Source of the DNA: Nymphaea colorata
Taxonomy: Eukaryota > Streptophyta > Magnoliopsida > Nymphaeales > Nymphaeaceae
Assembly (NCBI RefSeq): GCF_008831285.2
Contig: NW_022204764.1
Location: forward strand, 1-64,000
Length of the DNA stretch: 64,000 nt
Reading direction: 5' to 3'
Part shown: piece by piece, positions 35,727-46,630 of the stretch
Numbering within the stretch: the stretch's first letter is position 1
How the letters are laid out: each line of letters opens with the position of its first letter
Made by a program: the position numbers and the translations under genes
Notes under the pieces: model-generated
Databases searched by the model: none
What the model saw: the letters and a program-made list of their open reading frames with translations, nothing else
Told to the model about the DNA's origin: nothing

Positions 35727-37232
35727 ATGAAACTTCAGAAGCCGAAGTTACTCTATTAGCTAGGACCCACACCTACATTTAAGCCTGGAAAAGATCCAAC
35801 GGTCTCCCCTACTACAATCGCCATCAATTTCACTTTTCTATAGAAAATATTCAGGCTAAGTTGTTGATGATGCGCTTAATACCATAGCCTTCAAGCCAAA
35901 CTGAGGAATATTCGAAAATTATCATAGAAAAACGAAAGTAAAGCAGAGCATCTCACGGAATTAGAGAAGATAGTTTTAAGCAGAGAGTATATTTTAAGAA
36001 AAAAACTTCTATAAGCCAACACCTCACGGCCCACCAAAAATGCTAGATATCAACAAAAAAATAGACCGATTCAAGGAAGAAATATGGATAGGAAATCTCA
36101 TACGGGAGTACAGCGAAGATTACGAGTAATTATATCTGCACCCGAATGCAAATAGTTTCGCCCACCTAATGACGATAGGAAAAGGAGGCTTTGGTAGAGT
36201 ATGGAAGGTTGTCGAAATACGCTCAAGGAGGATATTTGCGATGAAAGTCATGCGAAAATCAACAATTTTAAAAAAACAATCGACCTGTCAGTAATGAATG
36301 AAAGATTACTGCTAGCAAAATTAAGCATCCTTTTTTGGTAAACATGAAATATGCCTTTCAAGATGAAGATCGGCTCTATCTCGTTATGGATTACTGTAAC
36401 AGAGGAGATCTACGCTATCATCTCATCGGAATGCCAGGTTCCAAGAACACTAAACACGCTTCTTCTTGGCTTGCATTATACTTGCATATAGTATATGCAT
36501 TTTATGAATATTATTCACCGTGACCTGAAGCCATAAAATCTTGTATTAGATGATAAAGGCTATGTAAAGATCATGGACTTGGGGATTTCTCGACAATTGA
36601 CTCCTGATAATAGAAATGACACGAGTGGGACTCCAGGGTATATGGCTCCTGAGGTCCTTTTGAGAAGAAATCATTCTTATTATGTTGACTTTTATGCACT
36701 TGGAGTGATTGGCTTCGAGTTTATGATCGGCAAGGTATTCTTGATTTAGATAGAGACCATATATAGGAAAAGATCGTTAAGAGCTAAAGCAAAAAATCAT
36801 TGCGAAACAAGTTCAATTGACAAGTATCCCTGAAGGATGGAGTAGAGATAGTGTTGATCTGATAAACAAGCTTATTCAGCGAAGGCCCTAGGATCGGCTT
36901 GGATTCAATGGAATTGAATAGATTAAAGCTCATCCTTTCTTCAAGAACGTTGACTGGGGGTTATTGCATCAGAGAAAAATAGTAAGTCCTTTCATTCCAA
37001 AAGTATACATTAAGTGATATAGACAATCGAGAAAGATTTTCGAAACTACCAAAACGGTATCCCTGACGCTACATGTGTCTAAAATGGCAGCTAGAACGCG
37101 CTGGATTGCGGGTCTGATGAAGCAAGCACAGCGTTTAAGGGATATGAATATGATGGAAACTGGGCAATATTACAGAAAATCGTCATTGTGCATAATAACC
37201 AGACCAGAAAGGCAAAATCATTTATAAAATGA
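35727..37232 (+). CDS. STK32-like (AGC-group) protein kinase, copy 1
   Basis: Starts at ATG 35727 and ends at TGA 37230-37232. A variable N-terminal region of about 150 residues is followed by a kinase domain: [80 protein letters not shown] (DLG in place of DFG), [15 protein letters not shown] and IGFEFMIGKRPYIG. The Glu of KPEN is the TAA codon at 36534-36536, where copy 2 has GAA. Introns of 19 nt (GTATTCTTGATTTAGATAG) and 20 nt (GTATACATTAAGTGATATAG) are clear. The family character (RDLRYHL, GKRPY) fits the STK32/YANK branch of AGC kinases. Short indels near 36290-36325 and 36500 interrupt the frame. It sits in tandem with a close paralogue. Confidence 0.82.
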
Positions 37233-37516
37233 TCATTCTAACTTTTTTCTCTTTTAAATTATCCATTTATGATTATGAATGGGTTGAAAGTAGCCAGAAT
37301 CATCCGCATTACAATAATTCTCTTTTGAAATACTTGCAATTTCATGTCTCCTAGCAAGTTAACAAGCAGAAAATGCTTGATCAGAAGAAATCTATCCGAA
37401 AAAGTGCAATAAACCTTGCCGAACGCTTCCATATAATTTTTTTAACAACCCGATTACATACCTTTAATTATATTCAAGAGTTTAATGTTTATCGCTGTCT
37501 ATTACATTTTTAATCT

Positions 37517-39029
37517 ATGGCGCTTCGGAGGATGAAGAGGCTTGAAGAAACAAGCCGAACTCCTAAATTTTAAGTGCGAAAAGAACAATCAACTTATAGT
37601 CAAGACAATTACCAACGTTTCCATTTTTCAATAGGCAGGCAGCCTCCTCAACAGAAAGATTAAATCTCTAACACCATCACTATTACCTCGAAATACGGTA
37701 ATTCGCGTAGGCTCTCTTAATCGCGACGAAACTAAAGCCGGCTCAAATCAAATGATAAGCAAAGACCATTTTTAGTTGATAATATTTTCGACGAAGGCCA
37801 CACAGATAAACCGACAACTCCACGAGGTCTAAAAAATGCAAGTGTTTATGTCAAAAAAAGTTTTGATTTGGCAAAAGATAAACATAGCTTCTCTTGCAGT
37901 AAAATCAAACAGAAGTATGTTAATAAATAAATGCCCATCCGAATGTTAATAGCTTCACTCAACTGATGGTGATTGGAAAAGGAGGCTTTGGTAGAGTATG
38001 GAAAGTCGTGGAATTACGATCAAGGAGAATTTTCGCAATGAAGATTATGTAAAAGTCCAAAGTTCTTCAAAAAAATCTGCATTTTCAGTCATGAATGAAA
38101 GATAACTGCTGGCTCAAGTGAGGCATCCCTTTCTCGTGAACATGAGATATGCATTTCAAGATAGTGAGAGACTTTACTTGGTTATGGATTATTGCAATAG
38201 AGGAGATATGCGCTACCATCTCATTCAAACGCGCATTTTCCAATAACATTAAGCTCGATTCTTTCTTGCTTGTCTTGTGTTATGCTTGGAGTACATCCAT
38301 TCGATGGAAATTATTCACCGTGATCTTAAGCCTGAAAACTTGGTCCTAGATGATAAAGGATATGTGAAAGTCATGGATTTAGGAATTTCTCGTCCATTTA
38401 TTATTTAGAATGGGAGAGATACTAGTGGAACGCCGGGATACATGGCTCCTGAAGTTCTATTTAGACGCAATCATTCATATTGCGTTGATTTTTATGCCCT
38501 TGGAGTGATTGGCTTCTAATTTATGACAGGCAAGGTACGATTTATTTTAAGTAGAGACCGTACTCAGGGATCGAACGCCAGGAATTAAGGCATATGATCA
38601 ATATTAAGCAAGTGCAGCTCACGAGCCCTCCTTAAGGATGGAGTGGAGACAGCGTTGACTTCATAAATAGGCTTATTCAAAGAAAACCTTAGCATAGATT
38701 AGGCTTTAATGGCATCGATTAAATCAAATCCCATCCTTTTTTCAATGAAATTGACTGGCAGTTATTGTATCAAAAGTAGATTACCAGTCCTTTCATCCCA
38801 AGAGTAAAGAATATAACGAATGTAGACCATTGAAGAAGATTATAACTATTATAGACGTGGGATACCAGCATTGACAGAAAATTAAGATATCAATAAAGCC
38901 GATTATGATATCAATGAAGCAAATAAAGCATTTAAAGGATACGAATATGATGGAAACTGGGCAATTTTGCAAAAAATATCTCTTTCACGAGGATCCCCAA
39001 ATCGAAAAATAAGATCGCAAATAAAATGA
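37517..39029 (+). CDS. STK32-like (AGC-group) protein kinase, copy 2
   Basis: Tandem paralogue of the gene just upstream, in the same orientation. ATG 37517 begins a basic, Ser-rich N-terminal region unlike that of copy 1. The kinase domain is about three-quarters identical to copy 1: [84 protein letters not shown] and FMTGKRPYSG. Introns of 20 nt (GTACGATTTATTTTAAGTAG) and 22 nt sit at the same codon positions as in copy 1. The C-terminal tail [14 protein letters not shown] is shared by both copies and may be the AGC hydrophobic-motif equivalent. Ends at TGA 39027-39029. A one-base gap in a T run near 38088 is needed. Confidence 0.85.
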
Positions 39030-39097
39030 GTCCTTCTCCTATTTGTATAAAATTTATTCAAGATAATCTTCGAATTAATTAGATAATAATGACATGA

Positions 39098-42048
39098 TCA
39101 CTTTTCATAAAGTTTATTGAGGATTTCGATCTGTTCCTCATCATGCTTCTTCTTTTTACCGACGGCGGTGGATGCTGAAGTCTTCCTGCTGATGCACTCC
39201 AAAAGGGAGGTGCTGATCTTGCCGTTACGATGAAGCCACTAGAGAAGCACTGAAATTCTGGGGTTAACGTAGCTCCAAGCACCTGAATTACGATGCTCTT
39301 CTTGGAACCACACAAACTGTGTGGCGTTTTTATAGCGTCCAGAACGCTGACAAGCGAGGAGTAGTGGAGAGGAGCAATCTGTTCGATTCTCACCAAAGCG
39401 ACATCCTAAATAGAATAGTAAATACCTTTCTTCCAAGAGTAGTCCGCTTCTCCAAGGCAGAGTAGTAAGCTTGACCATAAACGAGGACCACCTTTCTCAC
39501 CTACTTAAGGTCAACAGATGCATCATCTATGATAGTATCATAGTGATCACGGTTAAGGTCTGCGAAGGAGCTTCCAGCCTCTTTGAGCTTAAGAAGCTTT
39601 TTGTTGAGGAAGCTGATCAGTGGCTTACGGTAGTCACGTCTCATTTGTCTTCTGAAGGCATGGAAAGATTGCAGGTGTAGAAGAGCAAATAACAGCCATG
39701 TTGGTGTGTCTGAGGGCGCTTGGATCAAACCTCGGTTCATTATTGACGATGAGATCACTCCAGTTATCGTTCATCATTTGGAGAATCTTTCCATTCTCCT
39801 GAACTATGTTCTGGGCCCTGACCGTCCATACCATGAGGCAAGCTAAGAACAAGTCCATTCTGAACTGCCCATTTGCTCTATCCAGAAGTAAGATAGTTAT
39901 CGGCAATTATCTGAGCACCATTGCGAAGTCTCCAAATTGTGCTTCCCAGACAGTGAGGGTATTAGGATTAGTAAGCGCATAACCGTACTCGAAGCCCATT
40001 GCTGCGTATTCACTCAGTAAAGAATTTTCTATTTGGAAACGATCCTTTTCATGATCTTTTAACAATTATTTAAGAGGTATGTACTTCTCCTCAGTTTTTG
40101 ATCAACGAGCACAGCATGCCTATGCGAGAAGGTTCCTCTTTCAACATCTTGCCCGAAAATCTTACATTGAAGCCCTCATCAAGGAGAGAACCAAAGGCAA
40201 GACTTTCAGCAGTACCAAATCAATACCTTAGCCAGATTCAATTGAGTCTCTGCGAGCATTATAGATCTTTGTGATGTTTGGGTGAAGATTGAATCCTTGG
40301 GGCACTGCTGATATCTTTCGGCCAATATTTCGTAAGACATCATCCTTGATTCCTGTACGCTTGATTTATCCCAATTTCGTGTAGTCAACAACGCTATGGT
40401 AGGTGCGGCTGCGCCAGTTCTTAATATCGAAGGTCGACTTAAGACTCTCAGCATAAGCTTCAGCGATTCTAGCAAGTTGCTGTCCCCATAGTTCCTTCAC
40501 TTCTCCATCACTAATAACACCCTCTTTCACAAGCTTTTCAGCATAAAGATGGTAAATATTTGGTCTTTTGCTGATGCTTGATACATCATTGGCTGAGTGA
40601 AGGAAGGCTGATCCTGCTCATTGTGGCCATAGCGACGATAGCCGATGATATCAACGAAGATATCCTTTTTGAATTTTTGACGATATTTGACTGATAGCTT
40701 AATAACTCTATTGACGAGCTCTGGTTCATCTGCATTCACATGGATGATGGGTGCTTGAATGGACTTAGCCACATCAGTGCAGTAAAGCCCTGAACGTGCT
40801 TCAGCAGGAGTGGTAGTGAAGCCGATTTGATTATTTGCAACAATGTGAATAACACCATTAATGTTATAATGGTTAAGATAGGCCATTTGCAGGGTTTCAT
40901 AGACAACACCCTGTCCTGCAACTGCTGCGTCACCGTGAATGAGTACCCCAAGAGACTTTTCTTCGTTCTTGAGGGCATCTTTTACTGCTTTCACATGTCC
41001 CATGACTACAGGGTTTACAGTCTATAAATGGGAAGGGTTAGGCAGGATTGAAAGACGGATATGCTTGCCATGAACCTCGCGTTCAGTAGTCACTCCCAAA
41101 TGATACTTGACATCTCCTGAGTTTCCCCATGATAGCTCCTTGTCAACATTTTCCTGGAATTCTGCGAATATTTTTTGCATAGGTTTATTGAAGACGTTGG
41201 CAAGAGCATTTAGCCTACCTCTGTGGGCCATTCCCAAGCCTATGTACTCAACTCCTGAACTGGCGGCTTCCTCGACGAGTTTGTCTTAATCGTGGATGTT
41301 TTACTTAGTCCTGAGATCATTGAATCCAATCCTTCAACTCCAAATCTTTTGCTGGTTTTGAGCTTATCGCTAAGGAAGGAGTTGAAAGTCTCTGCCTTAG
41401 TCAGTTCTTGCAATATCGAAATTTTCTCTTATTTAGTTGTCTACTCCGCTGAGATCTTCTCAAACTCGTGCATGATCCAGGCTCTTTCATCGAAATTGCT
41501 GATGTGCATGAACTATATGCCCATCTTATTTGAGTAGATAAACTGTAGACGGTGCAAAATTTCGCGGAGAGTCCACTGTTGCTTCTCGCTAAGAAATCCC
41601 TATATCATCAGGAGGGATACTGCAATCTTGTCTTCAAAAATTGGGCTGCTAGGGAAGGTGAATGGCTCGTCGAGATGGCGGTCGTGCAGGATCTTGTTGC
41701 TGAAAAGATCATGATCCAGCTTGTTCTTGACATAGACCTTTCCGAATTCCTTGAAGTTGACCAGTCCTGTATAGGGGAAAAGCTACGGAGTGGGTCGAGC
41801 ACTGCTTCCTCGTGTCCTCGCATTTTGTAATAACGGATGAGCATGTAAGCAGACAAAGCCAGAGTCTTCTCTCTCTCGATGTGTTCAGGAGTGCCAACAG
41901 GCACATGTGAGAGCTTTTCCTGGCTGTTGAAGACCGCATGCCAATCGTCATGTACATCCTTGGGATTAGCTTTCCAAGCCTCGTACATAGCTTGTGAGTA
42001 CTTAGTGCTAAACTTGGGCACGAGTAATCTCAATCCTCTAAAAATCAT
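39098..42048 (-). CDS. 2-oxoglutarate dehydrogenase E1 component
   Basis: Reads from ATG at 42048 to TGA at 39098-39100, about 965 residues after removal of introns. The first 20 residues ([15 protein letters not shown]) look like a mitochondrial targeting peptide. Family landmarks follow: [63 protein letters not shown] (its Glu is TAG at 41022-41024) and the thiamine-diphosphate box [20 protein letters not shown] with [64 protein letters not shown] and [13 protein letters not shown] complete the series. It is the decarboxylating subunit of the TCA-cycle complex in the matrix. Introns of 20 nt are visible (for example GTAGCTTTTCCCCTATACAG and GTATTTACTATTCTATTTAG). Single-base gaps in A/T runs near 40576, 40217 and 39338 interrupt the frame. 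Confidence 0.95.
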
Positions 42049-42207
42049 CGATAAGTAAGATAATATTCGTCACCAATAAAGCTAAGTTGATTTATAATAC
42101 TAACCTGCCAACCTAATACAAGAGTTGCTGATAAATGGATGAATAAACAGTGGATTGAAATGCTTGCAAGGAAATGCTATGATTTATGATAGACTCTAAT
42201 ATAAAAA

Positions 42208-45200
42208 TCAATCTTTGGAGAAGTATTGCTGGATCTGTAGAAAGACAGGCTCGTATTTTTTGCGCCAGTAAACACTGCTCTTATCGAAGTTTATGTGGTT
42301 TTTCTCCAGTTATTATAAGATGATTTTAATTATTCCAAAGTTTACCGAGTCTGTATCTGCCTCAGAATCCTTAAGTGATTTTAACATGTCAAAGTAAGGA
42401 CAAAGCTAATGACAGTATTCTATTGTCAATTACTTTCCATTTGTCTCTATAAACTTAAGGAGCTTTTAGTTGACTTCATTAAGGATTGCTTTGAAAGCTC
42501 CTATTTTCTAGCTACTGCATTTCTTAATTATCTTGGAGAAATTTTTAATGCCAACTTTCATGGTCTAAGCTTGAGCGATATTTTCAATCTTTACCATTTT
42601 TTCATGTACTCCTATTAGAACAAGGAAAAGAGGGAGAAAGGTACGGTGAAGAAGATCAGCAAAAAGCTCAACAGGTATAATGCTTGATATTTCGGCTAAT
42701 AATTGAGTTAAAGTATGGATGCAGGATTGTCTTGTCTCACCATGAGAAGATGCTACGGCAAGTAGGTATATCTTATTGAAGAGTTTGATCCAGAGAGCTT
42801 CGTTTAGTGGATGCTGAGCAGCCATTGTTTTCATATGATCAAAGATGCTCCAGACAAGGTTCACAGTTTTGTATTCCTCTTTACTGTCGTTGCTTAGTAA
42901 CGCTACTGCATCTATAACAGCGCTCAATTTTTAAGCTGAAGCAACTCGGAAGAGTGCTTCCTTAATGATCATTTCTTGAAGCTCATATACTTCTTAAATA
43001 AGTGCTTTTCCTTGTCCTTAAGCAATCAGCCTCATGATGCGGAAGAGCTAAAGCACACCTTGCTCAGTGCGAATGCTTGCAAGAACTAATTTTACATGTT
43101 GAAGGATGAGCTTGCTTATTTCAGACAATTTTAGCTTAGCTAACTCCACATATGTTGATAAGACCAATTATTAGTTAATATCGCTTCGGTTCAGCAAAGC
43201 CGGAACTATACCCGCTAAATGGCCCATAGTACGAGCCTGTACCTCTATACTTCGATGCGAGCAGCAAGAGATCCAGAAACCTGTAAGAAAGTTCCATTAA
43301 TTTGGCAATGAATCAAGATTTTGCTAAAGGATTAGCTTTAACTTTCCAAAGGTGTAGTCAAGTAATCTCAAACAGCGGTCCTGAGGTGCTTTACCTGCTT
43401 TTTTCTTTTATTATCGAGGCTGCTAAAGATCTGCAAGCATGCTATTGGCGCACTGGACCAACGCCTGCAATGTTTTGCGGAAGGAATGAGGGCTGTGGAC
43501 TAACCTTTGCTCAGAGTAGAGTTTGTCAGCCATTGAGCATACCTCATCTAGCTAATCGAACCCACGGCCATCTTGCCAACTAGTTTGCACTCCTGCCATC
43601 ATGTGAAGAAGTGCAGTGAGACCAAGACTATCGAGCAAAGGATAGTACCCATATATAAGGTTGGAACCCAACTGAACACACTGACTTGCTTTAATTGCCT
43701 GCATTTTCGTATCTAAAAGAGTAGAAGTGTTGAGAAGTTCTTGTAAAATGCAATTTCTTGTCTTACTTGATGGACATATCTTTGTTATTTCAAAATTACA
43801 AGGAACCAGTACTGAAATTCGATGATAAGCTTTCGCACTGGCTGTTAATTTGAAGTTTCATTGAGGTTAAGAGAAGTTAGATACCGAATGATGCTGACAA
43901 CTGTTCGAATCAGTCGCTACCATCTCTTTTTTTCACTCATTGGCTTTGGCTCAGATGCTTATTCCTTTTATGATAGCTAACTTCTAGCAGAGTTAAGCTA
44001 CTACTCAGGTTGGCCTTCTAAGTCTTTTTCAAATTGCTTGCGAAGCTTTACAATCAGATTTCCTTGATATAAGTATTTGTACGGATGAGGCGTGCATGAT
44101 CAGAGTCGTTAATTTTGTTGAAATCTCCGCACATTTTTTCGAGGTAAAAATCTTTATTATCGGTCGAAAGATCAACCGAAATAGATGATAGGCAGAGCTA
44201 TTCGATGATCTTGCAGATAACATCTAGAAGGATAATTGCCTTGTCTTATTCGATTAGGAGAAACTTAATATTTATTAGCTTACATGTCCTTCGATAACCA
44301 GCAGGCTGATCCCTTCCAAGAGGATGTAGAGCTTGGTGCCTCTCTAAAGTTCGTTTAAGACTTTAAAAAGTCCTAAATTCTCACGGAAAGGAACTACTTC
44401 TCCACAAATTGGATAGGCTTTGATTGAGAGTTGGATGGAAAAGTAGATGAAAGACTTATAGTACCTGATAAAATCTGCAAGGCCTCCTTTCTTAAAGTTG
44501 ATGTTCTTCTCGTTTTCCTTTTTATTTTGTTTTCCATTGTGACCTGGGCTCTTACTTTCTTCAATGTGCAAGAATACCTTTTGGATTGAAAACTTATACA
44601 TACTATTCAGGAGCATTGTTATGTTCTTATGATTGGCAAGTGCCTATATATGCTTAACTGGATAGTGCCTGATCGCAACAATTATAAGATCCCAAACAAT
44701 TCCTTTAAATTATATGTCTTTAAGCCATGTGAATCTTTTATTATTTAGTACAAATTCCAAAAACTGGTCCAAAATTGGCAAAGATGGTGCTGTAGCTTAG
44801 GCAGAAAATATGATTTCTGTGAGTGCAAAGAGTGCACTGACGCTGATATTCTGGATTATTGGGCCTGATAGGCAGCAGTCAAAGCATATGGAGTATATTC
44901 TTATGAAGAGATTTTCGTTCGCATATTGTAATAGTTGAGCGTCGATGAGGCTAAACGTAGTCTGGATGATCCTTAGGACCATTTAAGCATCTTTATATTT
45001 GTTTTTGAGAAGTTGCACGATATCGATAACGTGATACAAAATAGTGCTAATTTCTTGCCGATAGGTCGACACATCGAATAATCCTTCTCCGCTCTTTCCC
45101 TGAGCCTAATCGACGATTTTTACGAAGGCAATTACTTTTCCAAGGATGCTCATGATGAGAGTATTAATACCTAAATCGAAGCATATCTACCTTTCAGCTC

Positions 45201-45436
45201 AACAATGTGAAGCAGATGCGATAGGATTGCTTTGGTGAACTACAATGAATCTCGATCAGTTCCGAGCAGGAGTCTATTAATAAGGGAGTTGTTGGTCTGT
45301 GTGATGCAATGCTTACATCTGCAGCTGGACGAGACAGTGATCTCAGTGAGTTGGTTAGATTTTTAAGATCAGTGAGAACATTGTTGATGAAGTTTGTTAT
45401 ATTTTGGTTCGCCTATTGGTGAGAGCTTCCTTACAT
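42208..45436 (-). CDS. Large HEAT-repeat protein, probably MON2-like trafficking factor
   Basis: Reads from ATG at 45436 (MEGSSHQEANQN) to TGA at 42208-42210, about 1,060 residues, with a 20-nt intron at 45297-45316. The whole product is alpha-helical without catalytic motifs. Two blocks recall MON2/Sec7-related proteins. One is an N-terminal segment around 44.8-45.0 kb (FSLIDAQLLQYANEN, NISVSALFALTEIIFS). The other is a C-terminal segment around 42.6-42.9 kb (NLVWSIFDHMK, LWIKLFNKIYLLAVASSHGE, SCIHTLTQLLAEI). MON2 works at the trans-Golgi and endosomes. The assignment rests on these two blocks and on size. Several frame joins in the middle are unresolved. Confidence 0.5.
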
Positions 45437-45605
45437 GAGCCTATTTAAATTATCATATACACCATTGTAAATCATCATAAATAATTCAACAACTTAGTCA
45501 CAGTGCAAACGTTTATTCTTATTTGGTTTTTTCTAAAAAAGGTATTAAAGTCACTTTGGGATTATCTGTCATGCGTATTGTTAAATAGCTTGTTTAATAA
45601 TAATA

Positions 45606-46547
45606 ATGACTTCTCCATTTAAGGAAATAATAAAGAGGGCGGTTAGCACAAGAGAGAACCACATGAAAGAGGCTTTCTTACCCGATATGAGTATTCGCAG
45701 GACTTCGCTTTAGATGTCAAGTCATTTCAGTCCCAATCGTTTCAAAAATATCCAACTTAATAGGAAACCCCGCATCGAACCTGAAAGGCGAAAACAGAAG
45801 GATAAAATTTCAATGCATCCCTTCTCTTATGTATCTCACAAAAGGGAAGAGCCGGAGGAGTTTAAATCAAACGAACAGGCAAACGCATTCATTTATCAAA
45901 ATTACGACATCCTTGACCTATCGTATAGTCTTATATCATCATAAATTAGCAAATTTACCCTCTTTATCCTCTACATGATACTGGTCATCATCAGATACGC
46001 TTCTCTATTCTGTCTTATATACATAACTATTATAACAGAATCAAAGTATTGGGAATGGATCTTTAGCATTTTTCTCACTTATGTGATCTATTTCATCTCA
46101 ATGATCAAGGTTTCATTGCGACCTGCATAAAACAAATGCTAAACTATCCTTAAATTGACTTTTGATAGTTTACAATCAAATGAAGCAGTAGAATATTTTC
46201 AAATCATTGAAATGAGGAAGCTGTTTCAATCAATTTGCCGTGCTTTGATTCCTCCCTAATTCTCATTTATCTATATAATTGGTTCAAGCCAAATGAAACG
46301 GATCGAGATATACTGTATGATCAATTATATCTATTCAGGTATCGAAGCAATCGTATACTACCCCTTTTTTACAATATACACCTCAATATACTTTGGATCT
46401 ACGATGGGCTAAATTCCATAAGCAGCCTACCTTATAGTTATGGGAGCAATAATAACAGCTGAATCTATCTTTGTTATGGTTACAGCTTACCTTATATGGT
46501 ACGGCTGCAAGAAGAGGGGATATGGACGTTAAAACCTGAAAAAATGA
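45606..46547 (+). CDS. Multi-pass membrane protein of unknown function
   Basis: A clean, intronless frame of 313 residues from ATG 45606 to TGA 46545-46547. The N-terminal 110 residues are soluble and rich in Arg, Lys and Glu. About four to six hydrophobic segments follow (for example FTLFILYMILVIIRY, WIFSIFLTYVIYFISMI, AIVYYPFFTIYTSIYF, AAYLIVMGAIITAESIFV). The C-terminus is basic. No transporter or channel signature is recognised. The frame needs no correction at all, which shows that at least some genes in this window are error-free. It is convergent with the next gene, whose stop is 83 bp away. Confidence 0.72.
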
Positions 46548-46630
46548 TTTATTGCATTTCTTGTTCTTCAATCATGGATTAATATTGCCATTTTTATTAA
46601 TATGATGATAAACTATTAACATACAGTGCC

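Noticed and set aside
43302-43583. Plus-strand frame of 93 codons within the MON2-like gene.
   Set aside because: Antisense to a longer coherent minus-strand coding region; no motif of its own.
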